From Nocardia arthritidis NBRC 100137 (lineage in GTDB: Bacteria > Actinomycetota > Actinomycetes > Mycobacteriales > Mycobacteriaceae): DNA of 64,000 nt. The notes under the pieces were generated by a model that ran no database searches, had not been told where the DNA came from, and was given only the letters and a program-made list of their open reading frames with translations. The stretch spans positions 108,161-172,160 of the forward strand of contig NZ_BDBB01000019.1 of NCBI RefSeq assembly GCF_001612765.1, given 5' to 3'. Made by a program: the position numbers and the translations under genes. Below, piece after piece: positions 36,473 to 46,800 of the stretch (its first letter is position 1; each line of letters begins with the position of its first letter).

Positions 36473-37360
36473 GTGAGCGCACCTCAGTTCCGCTGGCGCA
36501 CCGCGGCGATGACCGGAGCCGCGGCCCTGCTCGCCGGTTCGGGCGCGGGGACGGCGTGGTGGGCGACCTATCGCCTGCTCATGGCGCAGGCGGGCGTCGC
36601 GCGCGGCATGATCGGCCGAGACACCTCCAAGCCGCCGGAAGCCGACGGCATCTACACCGCGGGCTGCGCGGCGCCGGAGCCGTGGCGGGCGGGCAAGCAC
36701 GCCGACCTGCATCTGATGATCTTCGGCGACTCCACCGCGGCGGGACTCGGCTGCACGGTGGCCGACGAGGTGCCGGGCGTTCGCCTGGCCCGCGGACTCG
36801 CCGAGGCGACCGGGCGGCGGATCCGTCTGAGCACCAAAGCGATCTCCGGGGCCACCTCCAAGGGCTTGGCCGGTCAGGTGGACGCGATGTTCGTCGCAGG
36901 GCCGCCGCCGGATGCCGCGGTCATCCTCGTCGGCGCCAACGACGTGACCAAGAAGCACTCGATCCGGGCCTCCGCGCGCAGACTGGCCGCGGCGGTCGCC
37001 CGGTTGCGCCGCGCCGACGCGGTGGTGGTGGTCGCCACCTGCCCGAACTTGGGCATCGTGACCGCCATCCCGCAGCCGCTGCGCACCGTCGTGCAGAACT
37101 GGAGCACGCGGCTGGCCAAGGCGCAGCACGTGGCGACGACGGTGGCGGGCGGGCACCCGGTGCGGATGGGCTACCTGCTCGCGCCCGAGTTCCGCGCCGC
37201 GCCCGAGCTCCTGTTCTCCGCCGACGGATTCCACCCGTCGGCCGCGGGCTACGAACTGGCCGCGGCGAAATTGCTGCCGGTGCTGCTGGACGCACTGGCC
37301 GGGACGCACGCTTCCGGTACTCGGCGACGGGACGTAGATTCGGTAAGAACCCACGAGTAA
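36473..37360 (+). CDS. SGNH/GDSL-family esterase (Rv1075c-like)
   Basis: 295 residues. An N-terminal hydrophobic segment (MTGAAALLAGSGAGTAWWA) suggests export or anchoring. SGNH blocks are visible: LMIFGDSTAAGLG with the nucleophile Ser, the Gly of ISGATSKGL, VLVGANDVT with Asn, and SADGFHPSAAGY with Asp and His. Rv1075c in M. tuberculosis is a reported GDSL esterase and also precedes fadA3. The GTG at 36473 is the first good start; the upstream ribosome-binding site is weak. Confidence 0.85.
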   Translation: MSAPQFRWRTAAMTGAAALLAGSGAGTAWWATYRLLMAQAGVARGMIGRDTSKPPEADGIYTAGCAAPEPWRAGKHADLHLMIFGDSTAAGLGCTVADEVPGVRLARGLAEATGRRIRLSTKAISGATSKGLAGQVDAMFVAGPPPDAAVILVGANDVTKKHSIRASARRLAAAVARLRRADAVVVVATCPNLGIVTAIPQPLRTVVQNWSTRLAKAQHVATTVAGGHPVRMGYLLAPEFRAAPELLFSADGFHPSAAGYELAAAKLLPVLLDALAGTHASGTRRRDVDSVRTHE

Positions 37361-37400
37361 CAAAAGGGTTCGCCAGAACCGTTCGACCCAAGGAGTCCTC

Positions 37401-38621
37401 ATGCCCGAGGCCGTCATCGTTTCGACCGCACGCTCCCCGATCGGCCGTGCCCGCAAGGGCTCGCTGGTCGACCTGCGGCCCGACGATCTGACCACACAGA
37501 TTGTGCGGGCAGCGCTCGACAAGGTGCCTGCCCTGGACCCCGCCCAGATCGACGACCTGATCCTGGGCTGCGGCTCGCCGGGCGGTGAGCAGGGCTTCAA
37601 CATCGCCCGTGTCGTCGCCGTGCAGCTCGGTTACGACTTCGTGCCCGGCACCACGGTGCACCGCTACTGCGCGTCGTCGCTGCAGTCCACCCGGATGGCG
37701 TTCCACGCGATCAAGGCCGGTGAGGGCGATGTGTTCATCTCCGCGGGTGTGGAGACGGTGTCGCGGTATGTGAACGGTTCGGCCGACAGCTGGCCGAACA
37801 CGCAGAACCCGCTGTTCGCCGAGGCGCAGGCGCGCACCGCGAAGACCGCCGAGGGCGGCGCGGGCATCTGGCACGATCCGCGTGAGGACGGCCTGATCCC
37901 CGATGTGTACATCGCGATGGGACAGACCGCCGAGAACGTGGCGACCTCCACCGGCATCACCCGCGAGGACCAGGACCGCTGGGGCGTGCGCTCGCAGAAC
38001 CGCGCCGAGGAGGCCATCGCGAACGGCTTCTTCGCCCGCGAGATCACCCCGGTGACGCTGCCGGACGGCACCGTGGTCAGCAAGGACGACGGCCCGCGCG
38101 CCGGGGTCACCTACGAGGCGGTCTCCGCGCTGAAGCCGGTGTTCCGTCCGGACGGCACCATCACCGCGGGCAACTGCTGCCCGCTCAACGACGGCGCCGC
38201 CGCTTTGGTGATCATGAGCGACACCAAGGCCAAGGAACTCGGTTTGACGCCGCTGGCGCGGATCGTGTCCACCGGCGTGTCCGGACTGTCGCCGGAGATC
38301 ATGGGCCTGGGCCCGATCGAGGCCTGTAAGCGCGCGCTGGCGCTGGCGGGCAAGACCATCGATGACATCGACCTGGTCGAGATCAACGAGGCGTTCGCGG
38401 TGCAGGTGCTCGGCTCGGCCCGGGAGCTGAAGATCGACGAGGACAAGCTGAACGTCTCCGGCGGCGCGATCGCGCTGGGCCACCCGTTCGGCATGACCGG
38501 CGCCCGGATCACCACCACGCTGATCAACAACCTCCAGACCCACGACAAGCAGTTCGGTCTGGAGACCATGTGCGTCGGCGGCGGTCAGGGCATGGCGATG
38601 GTCATCGAACGCCTGAGCTGA
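37401..38621 (+). CDS. fadA3: Acetyl-CoA acyltransferase (thiolase)
   Basis: 406 residues. The catalytic Cys is in HRYCASSLQS (about 90); the acid-base His is in GGAIALGHPFGMTGAR and the second Cys in CVGGGQG. It catalyses thiolytic cleavage or Claisen condensation of acyl-CoA. AAGGAG lies seven bases before the ATG. The order GDSL esterase-thiolase matches Rv1075c-Rv1074c (fadA3), from which the symbol is taken. The downstream palindrome at 38632 terminates it. Chain-length preference is unknown. Confidence 0.9.
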   Translation: MPEAVIVSTARSPIGRARKGSLVDLRPDDLTTQIVRAALDKVPALDPAQIDDLILGCGSPGGEQGFNIARVVAVQLGYDFVPGTTVHRYCASSLQSTRMAFHAIKAGEGDVFISAGVETVSRYVNGSADSWPNTQNPLFAEAQARTAKTAEGGAGIWHDPREDGLIPDVYIAMGQTAENVATSTGITREDQDRWGVRSQNRAEEAIANGFFAREITPVTLPDGTVVSKDDGPRAGVTYEAVSALKPVFRPDGTITAGNCCPLNDGAAALVIMSDTKAKELGLTPLARIVSTGVSGLSPEIMGLGPIEACKRALALAGKTIDDIDLVEINEAFAVQVLGSARELKIDEDKLNVSGGAIALGHPFGMTGARITTTLINNLQTHDKQFGLETMCVGGGQGMAMVIERLS

Positions 38622-38631
38622 CCCGGATACG

Positions 38632-38669
38632 AGAAGGGCGGTCACCGGATCTCCGGTGACCGCCCTTCT
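38632..38669. terminator. Perfect 18-bp hairpin between convergent thiolase and Bax-inhibitor-like genes
   Basis: Arms 38632-38649 and 38652-38669 are exact reverse complements around a two-base loop. It sits 10 bases after the thiolase stop and 9 bases after the stop of the opposing gene. Such placement makes a bidirectional terminator very likely. Confidence 0.85.
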
Positions 38670-38678
38670 GCTGGATGG

Positions 38679-39542
38679 CTAGTCGTTCTGGAAGTAGCTC
38701 AGCAGTCGCAGGATCTCGACGTACAGCCAGACCAGGGTGACGGTGAGACCGAGGGCGACGCCCCAGGCCGCCCGCTCCGGAGCCTGCGCGCGGATCAGCT
38801 GATCGGCGGCGTCGAAGTCGAGCAGGAAGCTGAACGCGGCGATGGCGATGACCACCAGGCTGAACACGATGGCCAGCGGGCCGCCGTCGCGCAGGCCGAG
38901 GCCGCCGTCGATGAAGAAGCTCGCGACCAGGTTGCCCAGCATCAGCACCAGGATGCCGATCATGGCGCCGACGATGATCCTGGTGAAGCGCGGCGTCACC
39001 CGGATGGCGCCGGTCTTGTAGACCACCAGCATGCCCGCGAAGACACCGAACGTGCCGAGCACCGCCTGACCGATCAGCGCGCTACCGCCGACCCCGCCGA
39101 ACTCGACATTGGTGAACATGAACGACAGCGCACCGAGGAACAGGCCCTCGGCGACGGCGTAGGACAACACGAGCACCGGGTTGTCCATCTTGTTCGCGAA
39201 GGTCGCCACCAGCACCAGCACCAGGCCGACCAAGCCGCCGACGATCACGAACAACGGCGCGAGCGAGGTGTTCGCGTTGGTGAGCCCGTAGGAGACGATG
39301 GCGGACAGGGCCAGCACCGCGAGGGTGATGCCCGTCTTCGTCACCACGTCGTCGATGGTCATCGACCGGGTGGTGGCAGGAGCCTGCTGATAGGGCTGCG
39401 GTTGCTCGCCGTACTGCTGCGGATACCGGCCGTACTGGTTGCCGAACTGTCCCGCGGAGGTCACGCCCGAACCGAAGCTGGCGTATCCACCGCCCTCCTG
39501 CCTTGGCAGGTTCCTGAAAACCGGATTGCTCGTGGTACGCAT
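38679..39542 (-). CDS. Bax inhibitor-1/YccA-family membrane protein
   Basis: 287 residues. A Gln/Tyr/Pro-rich cytosolic N-terminus (FGNQYGRYPQQYGEQPQPYQ) is followed by seven membrane segments from about residue 70 to 285. Family signs are ATFANKMDNPVLVLSYAVAEGLFLG in the second to third segments and the C-terminal Asp-containing segment (FSFLLDFDAADQLI). Related bacterial proteins conduct Ca2+ or control membrane proteases. Transcribed alone; the start at 39542 gives the usual MRTTSNPVFRNL N-terminus. Confidence 0.88.
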   Translation of the reverse strand: MRTTSNPVFRNLPRQEGGGYASFGSGVTSAGQFGNQYGRYPQQYGEQPQPYQQAPATTRSMTIDDVVTKTGITLAVLALSAIVSYGLTNANTSLAPLFVIVGGLVGLVLVLVATFANKMDNPVLVLSYAVAEGLFLGALSFMFTNVEFGGVGGSALIGQAVLGTFGVFAGMLVVYKTGAIRVTPRFTRIIVGAMIGILVLMLGNLVASFFIDGGLGLRDGGPLAIVFSLVVIAIAAFSFLLDFDAADQLIRAQAPERAAWGVALGLTVTLVWLYVEILRLLSYFQND

Positions 39543-39676
39543 GTGAACGGCGTCCCTTTCTGGAGTCGTTGCCGCTGTTCATCGAGTTCGTTCACTCGAT
39601 ATCCAACTGCCCAGTCCAACGTTTGTCATCCGTCGCGAGTTCCCGGAGAGTCTCACCGAGACGGACAATTCGGACT

Positions 39677-40828
39677 CTACCGCTGCCGTGGGTCGTGCAG
39701 GCCACGCACCGAGCGAGTCACGGTGAACTTCCGGTTGCGGCCGACCACCTCGGTCCGGCCCACCATCCGCTCGACCACGGCCCGGTAGTTCAGATGCGAG
39801 TTGTACACCGTCCACAACTCCCCGCCCGGTCGCAGCACCCGTCCGGTCTCGGCGAACATCTTGATCGCCGATCCGGTGTGCACGGCCGCGCCGACATGGA
39901 ACGGCGGATTGCACAGCACCAGGTCGGCACTGTTGTCCGCGGCGGAGGACATGGCGTCGTCACGCACGGCAAACACCCGGTCGGCGACGCCGTTCGCCTC
40001 GGCGGTCGCCCGCGCCGAGGCGACGGCGGCGGCGGATTGGTCCGTGGCGGTCACTTTGATGCCCGGCCGCGCCGTGGCCAGCGCGACGGCCAGGATGCCG
40101 GTGCCGCAGCCGAGATCGATGGCGTCGCGGGCGTCCGGCTTCATCAGTTTCATGTGCTCGAGCAGGAATCTGGTGCCGATGTCCAGGCGCGCCCCGGAGA
40201 AGGCCGCGCCGTGCGCGACCACATCGAGACCGAGTTCGTCCAGCCGATCGCGCACCGGAAACGGCCGACCCGCCACGGGTTTGGGTCCGGCCACCAGCAG
40301 CGTTCGCGACTTCTGCCTGCCACGGCTGGCGCGCACCTCGGAGAACGATTGCGCCAGAACGTCGTTCATCGACTTGGTCAAATACTTGTCGCGCCCGCCC
40401 GCGAACACCTCGACCGCCGGATCCGCGTAACGCGCGATGGCGTCGGCGACCTCGGCCAGCCCGGCCAGCACCCGGGGCAGGCGAAGCAGCACCACCCGGG
40501 CATCACGCAGCAACCCCGGACCGAGCGGGTGCGCCGTGTAGCGATCCGACAGACCCGCCGCACGGGCGTTGTTGGCAAGGGCGAGTTCACCGGTGAGCAG
40601 ATCCTGATGTACCCGGACGTCGCGCAGATCGTGCCCCGCGATGGCGCCAAGGGTCAGCGCACCGTAGGCGTCACCGATAACGGCTACCTTCCCGCTATCC
40701 GCAGTCGCCAGGGCTTCGGCCGCGACGTCGAGGATCAGCCGATCGGCGGCATCCACGGCGTAGAGGTTCAGCGCCTCCACGTCCGGATACCGCCGCAGCC
40801 GGCTCAGTACGTCCTCGACATCTCCCAC
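39677..40828 (-). CDS. RlmG/RsmC-like SAM-dependent rRNA methyltransferase
   Basis: 383 residues in two halves: a degenerate N-terminal methyltransferase-like domain (1-190) and a catalytic C-terminal Rossmann domain with IDLGCGTGILAVALA and the base-binding CNPPFHVG. NPPFH is typical of guanine N2-methyltransferases such as RsmC and RlmG, which act on 16S and 23S rRNA. Which rRNA position is modified cannot be read. Divergent from the AMIN-like lipoprotein gene. Confidence 0.8.
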   Translation of the reverse strand: MGDVEDVLSRLRRYPDVEALNLYAVDAADRLILDVAAEALATADSGKVAVIGDAYGALTLGAIAGHDLRDVRVHQDLLTGELALANNARAAGLSDRYTAHPLGPGLLRDARVVLLRLPRVLAGLAEVADAIARYADPAVEVFAGGRDKYLTKSMNDVLAQSFSEVRASRGRQKSRTLLVAGPKPVAGRPFPVRDRLDELGLDVVAHGAAFSGARLDIGTRFLLEHMKLMKPDARDAIDLGCGTGILAVALATARPGIKVTATDQSAAAVASARATAEANGVADRVFAVRDDAMSSAADNSADLVLCNPPFHVGAAVHTGSAIKMFAETGRVLRPGGELWTVYNSHLNYRAVVERMVGRTEVVGRNRKFTVTRSVRGLHDPRQR

Positions 40829-41052
40829 ACCTCAAGTGTGCTAGATCGTTGCCGAACGGTCGCGCCCACCCCGCCCAATCGTTCTCGCCGCCTTCTCCGC
40901 AGCGCGGCTCGCGCGCTGAACCGCTGCCGGACAGACGGTTTGGCGGACACTGCGCTCACGATCGCCGCCACGCCGTGGCCGACCACAGGCGAATCAGCCG
41001 CAACGCCCTCCGGTTACGCCATCCGGCGCGTTTCGCTGAGTAGCATCGGGCC

Positions 41053-41628
41053 ATGCGCAACAGGATGGTGCTCATGGTCGCGGTCGCGACGGCACTGCTC
41101 GCGGGCTGTGGTGACGGCGACTCGCAACCGGACCTCCCGGTCGCCTCCAGCACCGCGACGCCTGCCGCGGTGGCGCAGGCCCCTGTGCCGGGGGACACCG
41201 CACCGAAGCAGGGCAAGCCCTCCGGCGACGCCGCACTCACGGTGACCGACGTTCGCCTGGGGCGTCAGCCCGGCTTCGATCGCGTGGTCTACGACCTCGG
41301 CGGGGTCGGCACGCCCGGCTGGCTCGTCCGGTACACCGACCGTGCCGTACAGGACGGCAGCGGCAATCCGGTGGACGTGGCGGGCCGGTCGATCCTGGAA
41401 GTGCGCATCCTCGGCTCGGCCTACCCGTTCGACAGCGGCGTGACGCCGTACGAGGGCCCCGACCCCGCCGTGAATCCGGAGGTCCCCGGCATCGCGGGCG
41501 TCTACCGGACGACGGTGTTCGAGGGCGTGACCCAGTCGTTCATCGGCATACAGGCCGACCGGCCCCCCTTCACCGTCACCGCGCTGTCCAACCCGACCCG
41601 GCTCGTCGTGGACATCGCGCACCCCTAG
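41053..41628 (+). CDS. AMIN-like domain lipoprotein
   Basis: 191 residues with a signal sequence and lipobox LLAGC, a Pro/Ala/Thr linker and a beta-sandwich domain: VTDVRLGRQPGFDRVVYDLGG, VDVAGRSILEVRILG, and the C-terminal strand NPTRLVVDIAHP. This pattern is the AMIN-like domain common in actinobacterial lipoproteins, related to peptidoglycan-associated AMIN domains. It is probably located on the outer face of the membrane. Followed after 48 bases by the DUF6153-like gene. Confidence 0.75.
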   Translation: MRNRMVLMVAVATALLAGCGDGDSQPDLPVASSTATPAAVAQAPVPGDTAPKQGKPSGDAALTVTDVRLGRQPGFDRVVYDLGGVGTPGWLVRYTDRAVQDGSGNPVDVAGRSILEVRILGSAYPFDSGVTPYEGPDPAVNPEVPGIAGVYRTTVFEGVTQSFIGIQADRPPFTVTALSNPTRLVVDIAHP

Positions 41629-41676
41629 ATACGGGTACCGCCAACGGGTATCCGGGCAGGGGTAGACTGGGCGCTC

Positions 41677-42234
41677 GTGGTCGAACGCCGCATACTCGAC
41701 GCAGCCGGGCCGGCCCGGCTGCTCGTGATGCTGGCGCTGCTCGCCGGGGTGGTCGTTATGCACTCGGCGGTCTTCGGGTCCTCTGGCCACGTCCACGCCG
41801 GTGCGCACGCCGCGCCGGCGCTCGCTTCCGCAACATCGGCCGACGGCCGCGGACGGGATACCGAGATCCGTGCCACCTCCGGTCACGAGGTAGCCCGGTC
41901 GAGCCATGCGACATCCGACGGCAGCGAACCGGCGACCTCTCCTCAACGCACCTCCCGTCACGACGCGACCCGCCCGCATTACCCGACGCCCGCCATCGGC
42001 GCGGCGACGCTCCCGCACTGCGCGGGCGGCGGGTGCGACGGCTCGCACAGCGCGCTGCACAACTGTGTGTTCATCCTGACCGGTCTGATCGCGCTGGCCG
42101 CGTTGGTGCTGCTCTACCGGATGGCTGTCGATCGTCCCGGCGGCGCGGCGGCGCGGCACTGGCGGGCGCGGCGGGAACGACCGCCGCCATGGACCGTGCT
42201 CACCCTGGCCGAACTGGCGATTCTGCGGATCTGA
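41677..42234 (+). CDS. DUF6153-like membrane protein, His-rich
   Basis: 185 residues with two membrane segments (LLVMLALLAGVVVMHSAVFG and CVFILTGLIALAALVLLYRM) flanking a periplasmic-side loop rich in His, Thr and Ser, starting GHVHAGAHAAP. The loop and CAGGGCDGSHSALHNC are candidate metal ligands. It precedes a DUF305 gene, a pairing often seen near copper-handling functions in actinobacteria. Family assignment is moderate; the GTG at 41677 has weak upstream signals. Confidence 0.6.
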   Translation: MVERRILDAAGPARLLVMLALLAGVVVMHSAVFGSSGHVHAGAHAAPALASATSADGRGRDTEIRATSGHEVARSSHATSDGSEPATSPQRTSRHDATRPHYPTPAIGAATLPHCAGGGCDGSHSALHNCVFILTGLIALAALVLLYRMAVDRPGGAAARHWRARRERPPPWTVLTLAELAILRI

Positions 42235-42320
42235 CAGGTCCGCCGCGGCCGGGTGTCCGAACCACGGTCGCGGCGTTGTCCACTCCGTCCTCAGACTTCG
42301 CACCTCGCAAGGAGCAACCC

Positions 42321-42932
42321 ATGTCGATCACTCGCACCCGCTGGATCCTCGCCCTCGCCGCGATCTCAGCGGTGACCCTCGCCGGATGCGGCGACGCCGA
42401 CACCGGGCACACCACCGAGCACGGCACCTCGACAACCGCCTCAGCCGTCACGAGCGCACCCGCACGCGCGGATTACGACGACGCCGACGTGATGTTTCTG
42501 CAGATGATGTATCCGCATCACGCCCAAGCCGTCGAGATGGCGCGGCTGGTGCCGAGTCACACCGACAACCCGCAGTTGCGGACGCTCGCCACACAGGTCG
42601 AGCAAGCTCAAGCGCCGGAGATGCAGCAGATCACCGCCCTCCTGCAGAGCTTCGGCAAGCCGGCTCCCACCGCGAACGAAGGGCACGGCGGCCACGGGAT
42701 GCCCGGCATGATGTCCGCAGAGCGGATGACCGCGCTGCAGGCAGCGTCCGGTCCGGACTTCGACCGCCAGTGGCTGAACATGATGATCGAGCACCACGCG
42801 GGCGCGATCGCCATGTCCGAAACGGAACTGGCCGAGGGCCGCAATGCCGACGCGAAGGCGCTCGCCGAGGCGATCATCGCCGCTCAGCGGACCGAGATCG
42901 AGCAGATGCGGACCATGCTCGGCCAACGCTGA
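42321..42932 (+). CDS. DUF305 lipoprotein
   Basis: 203 residues. Lipobox LAGC, short linker, then a DUF305 four-helix domain: YDDADVMFLQMMYPHHAQAVEMA and WLNMMIEHHAGAIAMSETEL, each with a HH pair. A Met/His-rich loop (GHGGHGMPGMM) separates the two halves. DUF305 is a ferritin-like metal-binding domain, proposed to bind copper or iron. AAGGAG lies six bases before the ATG. It is the last gene of the lipoprotein cluster and is closed by a strong hairpin. Confidence 0.85.
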   Translation: MSITRTRWILALAAISAVTLAGCGDADTGHTTEHGTSTTASAVTSAPARADYDDADVMFLQMMYPHHAQAVEMARLVPSHTDNPQLRTLATQVEQAQAPEMQQITALLQSFGKPAPTANEGHGGHGMPGMMSAERMTALQAASGPDFDRQWLNMMIEHHAGAIAMSETELAEGRNADAKALAEAIIAAQRTEIEQMRTMLGQR

Positions 42933-42938
42933 ACCCGC

Positions 42939-42977
42939 CCCGCGCCGATATCGGTTGGCCATCGATATCGGCGCGGG
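42939..42977. terminator. 15-bp perfect hairpin after the DUF305 gene
   Basis: Arms 42939-42953 and 42963-42977 are exact reverse complements, GC-rich, with a nine-base loop. It begins 7 bases after the stop codon of the DUF305 gene and lies before the next same-strand gene, so termination at this point is likely. No T-tract follows. Confidence 0.8.
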
Positions 42978-43068
42978 CGCGCGTGTCTCGCCCACGCAAC
43001 GTACGGTCGGATTGTCCGGCGCTCCTGCTGTCCCGGCCGGACTTTCGAGGGGAGTGAGGGGACCGACC

Positions 43069-43620
43069 ATGCGACGACTCGAACGCGCGGGCCTGCTGGC
43101 GGCCGCGGTGGCCACCACGGCAGGCGTGCTGCTCATCGGCGCCTGCGCACAGCAAGTTTCCGGTACGGCGGAGGTCAACCGGACCGACCTGGCCGCGTAC
43201 GCCTCGGAGGTCACTTCCTCCTCGGCCGCCGCCTCGTCGTCCAGGGCCGCCGCCGTCGAACGCGCGACCGGATCGGCGTGCGACGCCTTCCTGGCCGCGA
43301 ACGGCAGTTCGGTACGGGCATTCAACGACTACATCGATGCCAGCAACGCCAAAGGCCGCGGCGATCCCGATACGAACGGCAAAGCCGACACCGCGGTCTC
43401 GACGCTGCGCAACAACGCGCGCTCGGTCGACCAGAACGTGACCAGAGAGGTGCCGTCCGGGGTCGCCGACCCGCTGCGCGCCTACCGCGACGACACGAAC
43501 GCCCTGGCCGACACGCTGGCCCGCCGCGCCGACACCGACACGCTGAACGCGGTGATCGACCGGTTCAACGCCACCAAGAACACCGCGCTGGCCGCCTGTC
43601 AGGGGCACGGCACCCGCTGA
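43069..43620 (+). CDS. Lipoprotein of unknown function
   Basis: 183 residues from the ATG at 43069 (GAGGGG upstream). The N-terminus has a basic start, a hydrophobic segment and lipobox LIGAC. The mature part is helical, Ala/Asp/Asn-rich (NDYIDASNAKGRGDPDTNGK), with two further cysteines (GSACDAFL and LAACQGHG) at opposite ends that could form a disulfide. No domain was recognised. It lies just upstream of the NRPS gene but is separated from it by about 280 bases. Confidence 0.65.
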   Translation: MRRLERAGLLAAAVATTAGVLLIGACAQQVSGTAEVNRTDLAAYASEVTSSSAAASSSRAAAVERATGSACDAFLAANGSSVRAFNDYIDASNAKGRGDPDTNGKADTAVSTLRNNARSVDQNVTREVPSGVADPLRAYRDDTNALADTLARRADTDTLNAVIDRFNATKNTALAACQGHGTR

Positions 43621-43897
43621 CCGGCAACGGTTCTGGAGCGGTCGGCCCCTACCCCGCGAGGTCATCGCGAGCGGCGCGTATCCGGAGTTCGCCCGGCGGG
43701 TGCGCGACGCGGAGGACCAAGCGCCGACCAGCGTTCGCCTCCGCGCTCACCCGCGTGCTGGACGCGTGACGGCACACGCCGCCGGATGACCCGAGCGGCC
43801 CGCCGGGCCGGTGCAGACGCCTTCTCATCGGTGAAGAATCCCGCCGCGCGGCTATAGCATCTGGCGCGTTCACTGCCACGCGGAACGGGACGAAGAT

Positions 43898-46800
43898 ATG
43901 ACCAGCGGCATCCGGAATCCTCGTCCACCCGCCCGCAACGGCCGTCGCCGCAGATCAGCCGACTCCGCCACACCGACGTTCGCCGCGCTGCTGGCCGCGG
44001 CCGCGGAGCACAATCCCGACGGCGTCGCGGTCCTGGACGGCGAAACCACGATCACCTACCGCGACCTCGACGCCCGCTCGTCCCAGCTGGCCCGCACGTT
44101 GATCGCCGCGGGCGCGGGGCCCGAAACAGCTGTGGCGGTGGCGCTTCCGCGATCGCTCGAATCGGTGCTCGCGGTGTGGGCGATCGCCAAGACCGGCGCC
44201 GTCTTCGTCCCGATCGATCCGGCGCTTCCGTTGTCGCGCATTACTTTCCAGGTGCTCGACTGCGGCGCTGCGCTGGGGCTGACCCGAACCGGGCTCGTGA
44301 CGACGCTGCCCACCGAGGTGCGCTGGCTCGCGCTGGACGACGCGGAAGTGATCGCGCGGGTGGCGGCGAACCCCGCGAACCCGATCGCGTATTTCGAACG
44401 GACGGCACGAGTTCGAGCCGCCCACGCGGCCTACCTGATCTACACCTCGGGATCGACCGGACGCCCGAAAGGCGTCGCCGTCACCCATACCGGGCTCGCC
44501 CCGCTGTGCACCGAATTCGCCGCGCGTCACGGGCTGGACAAGGACTCGCGGGTGCTGCACTTCGCATCACCGAGCTTCGACGCCTCCGTTCTGGAGTTGC
44601 TGCTGGCGCTCTGCTCCGCGGCGACTCTCGTGATCGCCCCGCCCGGCCTCTACGGCGGCACCGCCTTGGTGGAACTGCTCGCACAGCACGCGATCACCCA
44701 TGCGTTCCTCACCCCGTCCGCGCTGGCCACGATCGAGCCGGCCGGGCTGCCTGCCCTGCGGTCGGTCCTGGTCGGCGGTGAGCCATGTCCCCCGATGTTG
44801 CCGCAGCACTGGGCCACCGACGGCCGCCTGTTCCACAATGCTTACGGCCCTACCGAATCCACCATCGTGGCGACGCTCAGCCCGGCGCTGTCGCCGGACA
44901 CACCGGTCACCATCGGATCGGCCGTGCCCGGCACGCGCTGCCAGGTGCTCGATCACCGGCTGCGACCGGTCGGCATCGGTGTCGTCGGCGAGCTGTACGT
45001 GGCCGGACCCGGGGTGGCGCGAGGATATCACGGACGCCCCGATCTGACCGCGCAACGGTTTCTCGCCGATCCGTTCGGACCGCCCGGTTCCCGGATGTAC
45101 CGCACCGGCGATCTCGTCCGGCGCACCACCACCGGTGATCTGGACTATTTCGGTAGGGCCGACGACCAGGTCAAGATCCGTGGCTTCCGCATCGAACTCG
45201 GCGAGATCGACGCGATCCTGTCGACGCAGCCCGGCGTCCGGCTGGCGGTGACCGTCGACCGCAAGACCGCCGCGGGTGAGACCACGCTCGCCGCGTTCGT
45301 CCAGCCCGAACCGGGACACGCCCCGGACCCCACCGCTCTGACCGACGCGCTCGCCGCACTGCTGCCGAAGTACATGGTGCCCAACACGATCACCATCGTC
45401 GAACGAATCCCGCGCACCCCCACGGGGAAGGCCGATCGGCCCGCACTGCGCTTGCGTGCCCTCGACGAGCCGGACTATCGGCCCGCCGCCGACCTCGGCG
45501 AGGAAACGGTCGCCGAGGTCCTCGCCCGTGTGCTGGGCCGGGAGCGGTTCGGCGCCGACGCCGATTTCTTCGCGGCGGGCGGAAATTCGCTGCTGGCGAC
45601 GCAGGTCGCCGCGCGGTTGAGCGAAATCTGGCGGTTGCGCATCCCGCCGCGACTGGTGTTCGATCATCCCACCGTCGCGGGCCTGTCGAAGGCGATCCGC
45701 TCGCAGCAATTCGACACGGCCCGCCCGGTTCTGCGTGCGCGAACCAGGCCGGAACGCATCCCGCTGTCTCCCGCCCAGCTGCGGTTCTGGCTGCGCAACC
45801 AGTTCGACACGACGTCCTCGGTGGACAACATCGGCTTCGCGCTGCGGCTGTCGGAGCTGGACGTCCCCGCCTTGCGCGCGGCGTTCGCCGATACCGTCGA
45901 ACGGCACGAGTCGCTGCGCACCAGGTATCCCGCCGACGAGGCGGGACCACGGCAGCTGATCCTCGACACCGAACGGGTGGTCGAGGATTTCGCGATCGAG
46001 GAACTGCCCGACAACGCGGTGCCCGGCCGGGTACGCGCGATCCTGCGGCACGGGTTCGACGTAGCGGCCGAGGTGCCGCTACGGGTCCGACTGCTGCGCA
46101 CCCCCACCGAGTACGTCCTGGTCTGCGCCTTGCACCACATCTGCGCCGACGGGTCCTCGCTGGCGCCGCTGGCTCGCGACGTGGCCATGGCCTACGCGTC
46201 CCGGAGCGCGGGCGCCGCCCCGGCCTGGCAGCCGCCGGACGTCCAGTACGCCGACTACGCCCTGTGGCAGCGGGATCTGCTCGGTTCCCGCGACGACCCG
46301 GATTCGCCGCTGTCGCGGCAACTGGCGTACTGGACCGGCGAGCTGGCCGGCCTGCCCGACGAACTCGACCTGCCCGCCGACCGGCCGCGCCCGCCGGTGG
46401 CCACACTGCGCGGCTCGGCCACCCAGCGGTCGGTGCCCGCCACCCTGCACCGCGACCTGCTCACCGTCGCCCGGGCACACCGGGCGACGCTGTTCATGGT
46501 GATGCGCTCGGCGCTCGCCGTGCTGCTGTCGCGCCTGTCCGGCAGTACCGACATCGCGATCGGCGTGCCGATGACCAACCGGGCCGAGCCCGCGCTCGCC
46601 GACGTCGTCGGCATGTTCGTCAACACGACCGTCTCCCGGACCGGGATCGAGCCCGGGGAGAGTTTCACCGCACTGCTGCGGCGCACCAGGGAGCGGGATC
46701 TGGTCAACTTCGCGCACTCGGAGGTGCCCTTCGAGCACGTGGTCGACGCGGTCGATCCGACCCGCTCGCCCGGACGCCACCCGCTCTACCAGGTCGGCTT

